Below, in pieces: positions 51,344 to 59,909 of a DNA stretch of 64,000 nucleotides. Below the pieces are notes generated by a model. The model made no database searches. It was not told the origin of the DNA and saw only the letters and a program-made list of their open reading frames with translations. The first letter of the stretch is position 1. Every line of letters starts with the position of its first letter. Location of the stretch: assembly GCF_031846275.1 (NCBI RefSeq), contig NZ_JAVRIB010000001.1, forward strand, positions 124,001 through 188,000, written 5' to 3'. Made by a program: the position numbers and the translations under genes. The DNA is from Spectribacter hydrogenoxidans. GTDB lineage: Bacteria > Pseudomonadota > Gammaproteobacteria > Nevskiales > Salinisphaeraceae.

Positions 51344-53119
51344 ATGCGCCGGTACTTTGCGGCCACCGGCACCCTACTGGCGCTGGTCGCGGCCGGCTGC
51401 GCCCTCCCGGTGATGGCGCAGGAGGGATCAGAACCCGAATGCAGGCGCCCGGATGGCCCGAAGGAGCCGCAACGCCGGGTGCCGGGCAAGTCGCCGGATG
51501 CCGAGGTACAACAACCGGGCAAACGCGATCCCTGCCTGCCGGCGCCGAGCGAGGACGACTACACCACCGCAGTGGCCGTACCCGACCGCTGGCGCATCGT
51601 GGATTCGCTGGGCTACGAGCAGAACTGGTGGGACCCGTACAACCGCAACACGCTCAAGGCCGACACCCCGATCCACGACGACTGGTTCTTCAACATCACC
51701 GCCATCTCCGACACGGTCTACGAGGACCGCGAGGTGCCCACCCCGGTGGGCGTGCAGAGCACGCGCAGCGCGGGCGACCTCGATCTTCTCGGCGGCACCA
51801 GCCAGCAGCAACTGCTGCAGAACCTCGCCGTGGAGCTCGTCTATTACAAGGGCAACACGGTGTTCAAGCCGCCGGACTACGAGTTCCGGTTCACCCCGGT
51901 ATTCAACTACAACTACACGCGGCTGGACGAGATCCTGAATACCAACGTGGATCCCGCCAACGGCAATACCAGGAACGATGGTTTCGTCGGTCTGCAGACC
52001 GCATTCATCGACGTGCACCTGCGCAACGTCTCGACGCGCTACGACTTCGACAGCATCCGCGTGGGCATCCAGCCCTTCAACGCCGACTTCCGCGGCTTCC
52101 TGTTCCAGGATCAGCCGTTCGGCGTACGCCTTTTCGGCACCCGCGACAACAACATCTTCCAGTACAACCTCGCCTGGTTCCGGCGGCTGGAGAAGGACAC
52201 CAACAGCGGCCTCAACGATCCGACCACCTCGTTGCGCGAGGACGACGTCTTCGTGGCCAACCTTTACTGGCAGGATGCGATCAAGCTGGGCCACTTCCTG
52301 CAGTTCACTGCCCTGTACAACCGCAATCGGGAGGACGATTTCTTCTTCGACAAGAACGGCTTCATCCAGCGGCCGGCGTCGATCGGCTTCGAGGTCCCGC
52401 GCGGATACGATGTCGGCTACCTCGGCTTCAACACCGATGGCCACCTCGGCCGGCTCAATCTGACCACCTCGCTGTACTACGCCTTCGGCGAGCAGGACAG
52501 GGCGCCGTTTACCGGCGAAAAAAGCGATATCAACGCCTGGTTCGGGGCGGCTGAACTGTCCTTCGACCAGGACTGGATGCGCTGGCGGGCTTCCCTGCTC
52601 TATGGCTCCGGCGACGACGATCCATTCGACGACGAGGAAACCGGCTTCGACGCGGTGCTGGAAAATCCGTTGTTCGCCGGCGCCGACACCAGTTACTGGA
52701 TTCGCCAGGCGGTGCCGCTGATCGGCGGCGGGCGGGTGACTCTATCGCAGCGAAACGGCGTGCTCAACAACCTGCGAAGCTCCCGGGAGCACGGGCAATC
52801 AAACTTCACCAATCCCGGCATCCTGCTGTTCGGCCTGGGCGCCGACTTCGACCTCCTCCCGGAGCTGCGTCTCAGCTTCAATGCCAATCATCTGCGCTTC
52901 GACCATACTGAGGTGCTGGAAGTGGCCCGCCAGCAGGCGAACATCGACGAAGATATCGGCCTGGACCTGTCGGCGTCCGTGATCTACCGCCCGCTGATGA
53001 GCCAGAACATCGTGCTGCGGCTTTCCTATGCCGAGTTGCAGCCGGGGGACGGCTACGAGGAACTGTTCGGTGGAGGCAACCAGAGATACCTGTTGTTCAA
53101 TGCCACACTCACCTACTAA
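51344..53119 (+). CDS. Outer-membrane beta-barrel protein of the multiheme locus
   Basis: This 591-residue protein has a signal peptide (about 1-27) and a Pro-rich, charged region (30-75) that includes two Cys. A long series of alternating aromatic and polar strands follows, many ending in aromatic girdle residues. The last residues (LLFNATLTY) form a typical C-terminal beta-signal ending in an aromatic. It has no Cys-x-x-Cys-His. The family is not recognised, but the size fits a 20-strand or larger barrel such as the porins of MtrB/PioB-type conduits. The ATG at 51344 has GAGGG 8 bp upstream. The barrel sits between the heme-domain lipoprotein and a 1259-residue decaheme protein, with which it overlaps by 20 bp. 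Confidence 0.72.
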   Translation: MRRYFAATGTLLALVAAGCALPVMAQEGSEPECRRPDGPKEPQRRVPGKSPDAEVQQPGKRDPCLPAPSEDDYTTAVAVPDRWRIVDSLGYEQNWWDPYNRNTLKADTPIHDDWFFNITAISDTVYEDREVPTPVGVQSTRSAGDLDLLGGTSQQQLLQNLAVELVYYKGNTVFKPPDYEFRFTPVFNYNYTRLDEILNTNVDPANGNTRNDGFVGLQTAFIDVHLRNVSTRYDFDSIRVGIQPFNADFRGFLFQDQPFGVRLFGTRDNNIFQYNLAWFRRLEKDTNSGLNDPTTSLREDDVFVANLYWQDAIKLGHFLQFTALYNRNREDDFFFDKNGFIQRPASIGFEVPRGYDVGYLGFNTDGHLGRLNLTTSLYYAFGEQDRAPFTGEKSDINAWFGAAELSFDQDWMRWRASLLYGSGDDDPFDDEETGFDAVLENPLFAGADTSYWIRQAVPLIGGGRVTLSQRNGVLNNLRSSREHGQSNFTNPGILLFGLGADFDLLPELRLSFNANHLRFDHTEVLEVARQQANIDEDIGLDLSASVIYRPLMSQNIVLRLSYAELQPGDGYEELFGGGNQRYLLFNATLTY

Positions 53120-56100
53120 CAAGCACATCGTGCCGGCCACGGCCCGGCGTCTGCCGCTGGCCTGGGCGCTGCTCGCGTTCGTCCTCGGTGGCGTCCAGGC
53201 CGCCGAGAAGGAACAGGCAGTCGAGCGCGACTACCGCGCACACCCACCAGCCCCCGCACATCAGGGCCTCGATGCCGTGGAAGGCAAGAGTGCCGGCTGC
53301 ATGAGCTGCCACACCGAAACCGACCGCCACACCATGCACGACAACCCGGCCGTGCGTCTCGGATGCACCGATTGCCACGGCGGCGACGCGTCGGTCCGGC
53401 TTGAAGCGGATGTGCCGATGGATGATCCCCAGGCCCAGGCACGCATGCGTGAGGCCCACGTCCTCCCGCGTTATCCGGAAACCTGGCACTGGCCCGACTC
53501 GGCCAACCCCGAGCGCAGCTATACGCTACTCAATCGCGAGGCCAGGGAATACGTACGCTTCGTCAATCCGGGCGATTTCCGGGCCGCTCGCGAGGCCTGC
53601 GGCAGCTGCCACGCCGAGATCATCGAGAAATCCGTGCGCAGTCTGCACAGCACCGGCGCCATGTTCTGGGCAGCCGCCGCGTACAACAATGGCATTCTGC
53701 CTTACAAGCGCTCGTTCTTCGGCGAGGCCTACACGCCCGACGGCACCGCCGCAAAGCTGGAGGCACCGATCGAGCCGACACCGGAAATGCGTGAACACGG
53801 CATTCTGGATTACATCCTGCCGCTGCCCGCCTGGGAAACAGTCAAGCCCGGCGACATATTCCGGGTATTCGAGCGCGGCGGCCGCAACATCACCAACCTG
53901 TTTCCCGAAACCGGGCTACCCAATCCGCTGGGGCGGATTCAGCAGCTGGAAGAACCGGGCCGCCCCGATATCCGTCAGTCCAACCGGGGGCCCGGGACAG
54001 GCGCGCGCATCTCGGTGCCATTGATCAACCTGACCAAGACGCGACTCAACGATCCCCTGCTGTGGTTCCTGGGCACCAACGATCAGCCCGGCGACTACCG
54101 CAGCTCGGGCTGCAGCGCCTGTCACGTGGTGTACGCCAACGACCGGCAACCCACCCACTCCGGGCCGTACGCCGACGCCGGCAACATGGGCAAGAGCCGG
54201 ACCGCCGATCCGACGATCGACAAGAATGACTCGGGGCATCCGATCGAGCACCGCTTCACCCGGGCGGTGCCTACCAGCCAGTGCATGGTCTGCCACATGC
54301 ATCAGCCGAACATGTTCATGAATTCCTACCTGGGCTACACCATGTGGGACTACGAGTCGGATGCCCCGCACATGTGGCCCGAGGAGCAGAAGTACCCGTC
54401 CCACGAACAGCGGCGCGAAGTGCTCAATCGCAATCCGGAGGGGGCGGCGCCGCGCGGCAAATGGGGCGAACTCGATTTTCTCAAGGATGTCTGGAAGCTC
54501 AACCCTGAACTCGACGATACGCAGTTCGCCGACTACCACGGGCATGGCTGGAATTTCCGGGCCGTGTTCAAGAAGGACCGGGAAGGCAACCTGCTGGACG
54601 AGGACGGCGACATCGTCTCGCGGGACGATCCCGACAAGTTCGACAAGGCAGTGCACATGAAATCGATCCACGCCGAGGTCGGCATGCACTGCGTGGACTG
54701 CCACTTCGAGCAGGACAATCACGGCAACGGTCACCTGTACGGGGAGGTTGCCGCCGCAGTGGAGGTGCAGTGTGTCGACTGCCACGGCACCGCCAGCGAG
54801 TACCCCGACCTGCGTACATCCGGCCCGGCGAGCAGCGTGACCGGGGGAACCGACATGAGCGTGCTGCGCAACCCCGACGGCAAGCTGCGCTTCGCCTGGC
54901 AGGACGGCAAGCTCATCCAGCGTTCGGTGGTTGATCCGGACGTGGAATGGGAACTCTCCCTGGTCAAGGACTCGGTGGACAGCAAGCATGGGGCCTACAA
55001 CGCCAAGGCGGCACGCGCCAAGCTGATGTCCGAAGATACCGACAGTCAGTACTGGGGGGCCGATGTCGCACCCGAGGACCAGGCGCACAAGAACGAGGAA
55101 ATGGAGTGCTACGCCTGCCACACCTCCTGGACCACCAGCTGCGGCGGCTGTCACCTGCCTATCAACGCCAACGAAAAGACCGAACGCCACCATTACGAGG
55201 GCGGCGTCACCCGCAACTACGCCACCTACAATCCACAGGTCGCACGCGACCAGATATTCATGCTGGGCAAGCGTGCTCCCTACAAGGGCGGTAAGTACGC
55301 CCCCGTGCGCTCATCGTCGGCACTGGTTCTGTCCTCGACCAACGCCAACCGCGAGCGCATCTACATCCAGCAACCACCCATTGCATCCAGCGGCTTCAGT
55401 TCCCAGGCGTTCAATCCGCATTTCCCGCACACAGTTCGCAAGACCGAAACCAAGGGCTGCAGCGATTGCCATCTGTCCGCGGATGGCGCCAACAACACGA
55501 CCATGGCCCAGACGCTGGGGCTGGGCACCGAATTCATCGATTTCGTGGGTCGCCACCTCTGGGTGGGCGAAAGCCAGCACGTCGAAGCCGTGCGCGTGAC
55601 CGAGTGGGAGGAACCACAAGCGGTGATCGGCAGCTACCTGCATCGCTACGCCTACCCCGACTGGTTCGCGAAGCACGAAGCGCAGGAGCGCCGTCTCGAC
55701 ACCAGCTTCGACCACGGTAGCGGCAAGATCGACTGCCTGCAGCTTCGCGGCGAATACCTGTTCGCCGCCGCCGGCACCGACGGTTTCCGGGTCTTCGATG
55801 TGGCGTCGATCGACAACAAGGGCTTTTCTCACCGCATCATCACGGCACCATTCAGTCCACTCGGCCACGACGCCAACGTCGATACCGAGAACGCCACCTG
55901 CATGGCGCTGCCCACGACGCAGCCGATACATCCGCCGCGCAATCAGGGCGAACTGATGCGCGAGACCAACCAGGAGCAGCCCTTCCACCCGCTCTACAAC
56001 TACGCCTACATCACCGACGCTGAGGAAGGGCTGATCTTGGTCAACGTCAATACCTTCGCCGACGGCGAACCGCGCAACAACTTCCTCGAGCGGGTCCTGA

Positions 56101-56879
56101 CCTGGAATGCGGACGGCATCCTCGACGGCGCGCGCCATATCACCGTGGGCGGACACTATCTCTACGTGATCGCGGATGCCGGGCTGGTGCTTCTTGACAT
56201 CGACGATCCGATGGCGCCGCGGACGGTCGACGTGGTCCCCCTCAACGACGCACGCGCCTCGGCACTGCAGTTCCGTTATCTGTTCGTGACCGATGCCGAC
56301 GGGCTCAAGGTCGTCGATGTCACCGATCCTGCCAACGCCGAACTTGTGCCGGATGCCACCGTGCCGCTAGCCGACGCGCACAAGATGCATCTGGCGCGCA
56401 CGTTTGCCTACGTCGCCGCCGGCAACGACGGCTTGGCGATCGTGGACATCGCCAGGCCGCGCAACATGCGGCTGGTACAGACCTACGACGCCGATGGCCG
56501 ACTCAGGGACAGCCGCGACGTGGTGGTCGGCACCACCAACGCGTCGCTGTTCGCCTACGTGGCCGATGCCGCCACGGGCGTCCACGTCATCCAGCTGACC
56601 TCGCCCGAGATCCAGCCCAGGTTCTACGGATTCACGCCAACGCCGAATCCGCACTGGATCGCCGGTCGCGAGACAAGCAGCCCGGCACTCAGCCTGTCGG
56701 GGGGGCTGGTCCGCGATCGCGCCGTGGATGAGACCGGCGAGCAGATTGCAGTATTCGGGCGACGCGGCTCGCGCCCGCTGAGCCAATCGGAGATGCACGA
56801 GCTATATCTGGATGAGGAAGGTCAGCCCTGGTACGTCGAGGACGAAGTGCCCACCGATGCCCGGGGGGAGGGCGAGTAA
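53100..56879 (+). CDS. Large decaheme cytochrome c with C-terminal LVIVD-type propeller
   Basis: This 1259-residue protein has a signal peptide (about 15-35, ending GGVQA) with no lipobox. Ten CxxCH sites are spread over residues 67 to about 791 (CMSCH, CTDCH, CGSCH, CSACH, CMVCH, two CVDCH, CYACH, CGGCH, CSDCH). From about 860 to 1190 come repeats of the LVIVD type, for example YLYVIADAGLVLLDIDD, YLFVTDADGLKVVDVTDP and FAYVAAGNDGLAIVDIA, which should form a beta-propeller. Without a lipobox it is periplasmic or secreted. The ATG at 53100 overlaps the end of the barrel gene; a GTG at 53130 is less likely. It may be the terminal, possibly cell-surface, heme wire of the locus. Confidence 0.88.
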   Translation: MPHSPTNKHIVPATARRLPLAWALLAFVLGGVQAAEKEQAVERDYRAHPPAPAHQGLDAVEGKSAGCMSCHTETDRHTMHDNPAVRLGCTDCHGGDASVRLEADVPMDDPQAQARMREAHVLPRYPETWHWPDSANPERSYTLLNREAREYVRFVNPGDFRAAREACGSCHAEIIEKSVRSLHSTGAMFWAAAAYNNGILPYKRSFFGEAYTPDGTAAKLEAPIEPTPEMREHGILDYILPLPAWETVKPGDIFRVFERGGRNITNLFPETGLPNPLGRIQQLEEPGRPDIRQSNRGPGTGARISVPLINLTKTRLNDPLLWFLGTNDQPGDYRSSGCSACHVVYANDRQPTHSGPYADAGNMGKSRTADPTIDKNDSGHPIEHRFTRAVPTSQCMVCHMHQPNMFMNSYLGYTMWDYESDAPHMWPEEQKYPSHEQRREVLNRNPEGAAPRGKWGELDFLKDVWKLNPELDDTQFADYHGHGWNFRAVFKKDREGNLLDEDGDIVSRDDPDKFDKAVHMKSIHAEVGMHCVDCHFEQDNHGNGHLYGEVAAAVEVQCVDCHGTASEYPDLRTSGPASSVTGGTDMSVLRNPDGKLRFAWQDGKLIQRSVVDPDVEWELSLVKDSVDSKHGAYNAKAARAKLMSEDTDSQYWGADVAPEDQAHKNEEMECYACHTSWTTSCGGCHLPINANEKTERHHYEGGVTRNYATYNPQVARDQIFMLGKRAPYKGGKYAPVRSSSALVLSSTNANRERIYIQQPPIASSGFSSQAFNPHFPHTVRKTETKGCSDCHLSADGANNTTMAQTLGLGTEFIDFVGRHLWVGESQHVEAVRVTEWEEPQAVIGSYLHRYAYPDWFAKHEAQERRLDTSFDHGSGKIDCLQLRGEYLFAAAGTDGFRVFDVASIDNKGFSHRIITAPFSPLGHDANVDTENATCMALPTTQPIHPPRNQGELMRETNQEQPFHPLYNYAYITDAEEGLILVNVNTFADGEPRNNFLERVLTWNADGILDGARHITVGGHYLYVIADAGLVLLDIDDPMAPRTVDVVPLNDARASALQFRYLFVTDADGLKVVDVTDPANAELVPDATVPLADAHKMHLARTFAYVAAGNDGLAIVDIARPRNMRLVQTYDADGRLRDSRDVVVGTTNASLFAYVADAATGVHVIQLTSPEIQPRFYGFTPTPNPHWIAGRETSSPALSLSGGLVRDRAVDETGEQIAVFGRRGSRPLSQSEMHELYLDEEGQPWYVEDEVPTDARGEGE

Positions 56880-56882
56880 CCC

Positions 56883-58187
56883 ATGGTTCATCACCGCACT
56901 GGCTTCGGCAGCCTGCTGACGTGTCTTGCGACCGCTCTGGCGGTACTGGCAGGCGGGGCATGGGCAACCGACGAACCGGGAGAGCAACAAGTACACCTGG
57001 GTGTGGCCACCTGCGCCTCCAGCACCTGCCACGGACGGGTCGAAGCTGCCGAGGATTCCCCGGTCGCGCTCAACGAATACTTCATCTGGTCCAAGTACGA
57101 CAGCCACGCCAACGCCTTCGAAGTCCTCAAAGACGAGTGGTCGCAGCGGATCGCCGCCAACATGGGGCTGGAGAATGCCGCCAGCGCCGAGGCGTGCCTG
57201 GTCTGCCACACGGACTACGTACCGGCGCGTCAACGTGGAGAACGTTTTCACCTCAGTGACGGTATCGGCTGTGAGTCCTGCCACGGTGGCGCCGAAACCT
57301 GGATCGACTCGCATTACGGTCCCGACACCAGCCATGCTGACAACCTCCGACAGGGCATGGCGCCCACCGAGGAGCCCCTGTTCCAGGCACGGATGTGCCA
57401 GTCCTGCCACCTGGGCGATGACGAACGCCAGATCACGCACGAAATGATGGCCGCCGGTCATCCCAGGTTGCGCTTCGAGCTGGACACCTGGCTGGCGAAC
57501 ATGCCGCCACACCATGTCGTCGACGCCGACTACAGCCGGCGCAAGAACGATGCCGGAAGCGTGGAACGCTGGGTGGCCAGCAACCTTGCGGCATCCGAGG
57601 AATACCTGTCACGGCTGGCGGATCACATTGGCCGCAATTCGCTGTCGCCGGAGCTGTCACTGTTCGATTGCCATGCCTGCCATCGACCCATGGATACGGG
57701 GATACGCCGTTCAGCCGGGGAACGGCGCCTGATACAGGCCGGCAGTCTGCGCCCGAACGACCATGCCCTGCGCATGCTCGGCATCATCGTCGAACTGCGC
57801 GATCCGGACCTGGCACAGGTGATACGGAGGGGCAACCGCAGCCTGCATGCGGCCGCCGCGCAAACCGCCTCTGACTTCCGCAGCCGCGCAATGCAGCTAC
57901 GTGAGAATGTCGCGCTGGCCGCTGAACTGTTTCGCGGCCAGCGTCTGTCAGCTGACGACCGGCACTCGCTGGAAACGACGTTGCTGCAGAGGGCGGCGGA
58001 CGGCTGGTTCCGCGATTACGCCGACGCCGAGCAGCTGTTTCTCGGCCTGCAGTCCCTGGCCGCGCAAGTGCCCACCACGACGTCCCGGCGCTATGACGCC
58101 TTGTTCCGGTTGCTGGATGACGAGCAGGCCTTCGAACCGGGGAAAGTGGCTGCCGAAGCGGGCCGTTTGCTTCGCGAAAGCCGATGA
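56883..58187 (+). CDS. Cytochrome c554-like multiheme cytochrome
   Basis: This 434-residue protein has a signal peptide (about 8-28). It has four canonical heme sites (Cys105, 130, 172 and 263) and an N-terminal CASSTCH (Cys44 to His50), a CX4CH form that could bind a fifth heme. The block YFIWSKYDSHANAFEVL next to it is typical of the c554 family of periplasmic multiheme carriers. A helical domain without heme motifs fills 270-434. It starts 3 bp after the large decaheme gene and is the last clear structural gene of the locus. It is probably a soluble periplasmic electron shuttle. Confidence 0.87.
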   Translation: MVHHRTGFGSLLTCLATALAVLAGGAWATDEPGEQQVHLGVATCASSTCHGRVEAAEDSPVALNEYFIWSKYDSHANAFEVLKDEWSQRIAANMGLENAASAEACLVCHTDYVPARQRGERFHLSDGIGCESCHGGAETWIDSHYGPDTSHADNLRQGMAPTEEPLFQARMCQSCHLGDDERQITHEMMAAGHPRLRFELDTWLANMPPHHVVDADYSRRKNDAGSVERWVASNLAASEEYLSRLADHIGRNSLSPELSLFDCHACHRPMDTGIRRSAGERRLIQAGSLRPNDHALRMLGIIVELRDPDLAQVIRRGNRSLHAAAAQTASDFRSRAMQLRENVALAAELFRGQRLSADDRHSLETTLLQRAADGWFRDYADAEQLFLGLQSLAAQVPTTTSRRYDALFRLLDDEQAFEPGKVAAEAGRLLRESR

Positions 58188-58205
58188 CAATCGAGGACAA
58201 GTGCT

Positions 58206-58994
58206 TTGGTTGAAATAAAGGGCAGGACACATATCGGCAAGCGCCAGCTCAACGAAGATCGATTTGTCGCGGATGCCGGCTGGGGCGTCGCGCTGGTATC
58301 GGACGGTATGGGCGGGCCGGCCATGGGCGAAGTCGCCGCGACTATCGTGACAACCGGCATGATCGACCGCCTGGACGCGGGCGAGTCGCTCCCGGATGCC
58401 ATTGCCAATACACACCGGGCCGTTGTGGATGCGGCAGAGAACGGCAACGGCAAACCCGGCATGGGCGCCACCCTGGTGGTGGCACGGTTCGACGGCTACG
58501 ATTTCGAGCTGTCCTGGATCGGAGACAGCCGGGCCTATCTCTGGAACGGGGAACTGCGCCAGCTCACACGCGATCACTCGCAGGTTGAACGAATGCTGGC
58601 CAGCGGCAAAATGTCACTAACCGAGGCGCGCGAAAGCTACCGGAAGAACATCATCACGAGAGCTATGGGAAGAGATCAGATCCCGGCCGGCGACGTACCG
58701 ATGCTGCAAGGTACGCTTGGTCGCGGCCAGCGGCTCCTGCTGTGCAGCGACGGGCTCACCGACATGCTGAGCGGGCCGGAAATCGCTGCCGTACTGGCAA
58801 CCGAACCCGATTCCGATCACGCGCTCGAGATACTGGTCGCAAAGGCAGTGGACGCCGGCGGCGCCGATAACATCACCGCCGTTCTGGCCACCGCCGATGA
58901 CAGCGGCCCGGCACCCGACAACCTGCCCCTGCTGCCTGCGGTCACCATCGCCCGCGATGACGGCCATTCGGAATACTTCCCACCCGGATACTGA
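58206..58994 (+). CDS. PP2C-type Ser/Thr protein phosphatase
   Basis: This 262-residue cytoplasmic phosphatase has the ordered PP2C motifs: LNEDRF, VSDGMGGPAMGEVAA, GATLVVA, SWIGDSRAYLW, LTRDHSQV, LLLCSDGLTDML and ADNITAVL. The metal-binding Asp residues are all present. It would reverse Thr/Ser phosphorylation by the kinase at 59910-61406. The start is TTG at 58206, the only in-frame start codon after the preceding stop that keeps the N-terminus; AGGA lies 8 bp upstream. It is 18 bp after the last cytochrome gene, so it is probably on the same transcript. Confidence 0.94.
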   Translation: MVEIKGRTHIGKRQLNEDRFVADAGWGVALVSDGMGGPAMGEVAATIVTTGMIDRLDAGESLPDAIANTHRAVVDAAENGNGKPGMGATLVVARFDGYDFELSWIGDSRAYLWNGELRQLTRDHSQVERMLASGKMSLTEARESYRKNIITRAMGRDQIPAGDVPMLQGTLGRGQRLLLCSDGLTDMLSGPEIAAVLATEPDSDHALEILVAKAVDAGGADNITAVLATADDSGPAPDNLPLLPAVTIARDDGHSEYFPPGY

Positions 58995-59019
58995 ACGGAT
59001 CCCAACAACGGGCAATACC

Positions 59020-59898
59020 ATGTCAGGCTTTCACCTTTTCGATACCACCAACAGCATCGACCATGAACTGTCCGCCGGGAAAACCGTTCTCGGCCGCAGT
59101 GCCGATGCTGACATCCGGCTAATGAGTTCCAGTGTTTCCCGCAAGCACGCCATGGTGGAGGTCACCGACGACACCCTGACGTTTTCCGATCTCGGCTCCA
59201 GCAACGGCTCTTTCGTCAACGACCAGCCGGTCAAGACCACTGTCCACCTGCATCCTGGTGACACGCTCCTGCTCGGGGATTTCCGCTTCGAGGTCACCCA
59301 TGCCGGGGCGTCCGGCGGCGTCGAAACACCGGCGGACGATGACGCCACGCAGCTGGCCGCCCCCGGTGCCGGCGGCGGCGCCGAGATTCCTTCAGTGTGG
59401 TCGGAAGGCGTCGGTCTGGAAAATGCATCAGGTACCCAGTTCTTCGCAGAGGCCGACACCTCGGAAGCGGTCGACAGCTATCGGGCGGGCCGACTGGACC
59501 TGCCGCCGCTGGGCAACGTCCCGCGTCTGGTCGCGCTGACCGGGGATCGTGCCGGCACGGTCATTGAACTCAAGGCCCGTGACGACAGTGGCGCCGTGTG
59601 GAAGCTGGGCCGCGATGCCGATAGCGTGGATCTGGTGATCCCCGACGCCAGCGTTTCCGGTCAACACGCACAGATCGTGAACGAGGGGGCTCGCTGGAAA
59701 GTGGTGAACTGGATGTCCACCAACGGGACCTTCGTGAATGGGCACAAGGGCTTGTCCACCTACCTGAGCCATGGCGACGTCATCCGTATCGGCAGCGCGG
59801 AACTTGCGTTTGAATTGCCCTCCGGCGGCGGAGCTTCCGCCGGTGGCAACTCGGGGGGGCTGATGGATTTCCTGCGTCGCCTGTTCGGCCGGGGCTGA
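59020..59898 (+). CDS. Protein with two FHA domains
   Basis: This 292-residue protein has an N-terminal FHA domain (about 20-85) with LGRSADADIRL, SVSRKHAMVEV and SSNGSFVN, and a second one (about 190-272) with LGRDADSVDL, SVSGQHAQIVN and STNGTFVNG. Both keep the Arg, Ser, His and Asn that hold phosphothreonine. The linker contains DDDATQLAAP, the sort of Thr motif bacterial Ser/Thr kinases phosphorylate. A Gly/Ser-rich tail ends in a short basic helix (DFLRRLFGRG). No signal peptide is seen. It lies 25 bp after the PP2C gene and faces the kinase gene across 11 bp, and is likely a phospho-dependent adaptor between kinase, phosphatase and the electron-transfer proteins. Confidence 0.92.
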   Translation: MSGFHLFDTTNSIDHELSAGKTVLGRSADADIRLMSSSVSRKHAMVEVTDDTLTFSDLGSSNGSFVNDQPVKTTVHLHPGDTLLLGDFRFEVTHAGASGGVETPADDDATQLAAPGAGGGAEIPSVWSEGVGLENASGTQFFAEADTSEAVDSYRAGRLDLPPLGNVPRLVALTGDRAGTVIELKARDDSGAVWKLGRDADSVDLVIPDASVSGQHAQIVNEGARWKVVNWMSTNGTFVNGHKGLSTYLSHGDVIRIGSAELAFELPSGGGASAGGNSGGLMDFLRRLFGRG

Positions 59899-59909
59899 TA
59901 GACAGCGCC

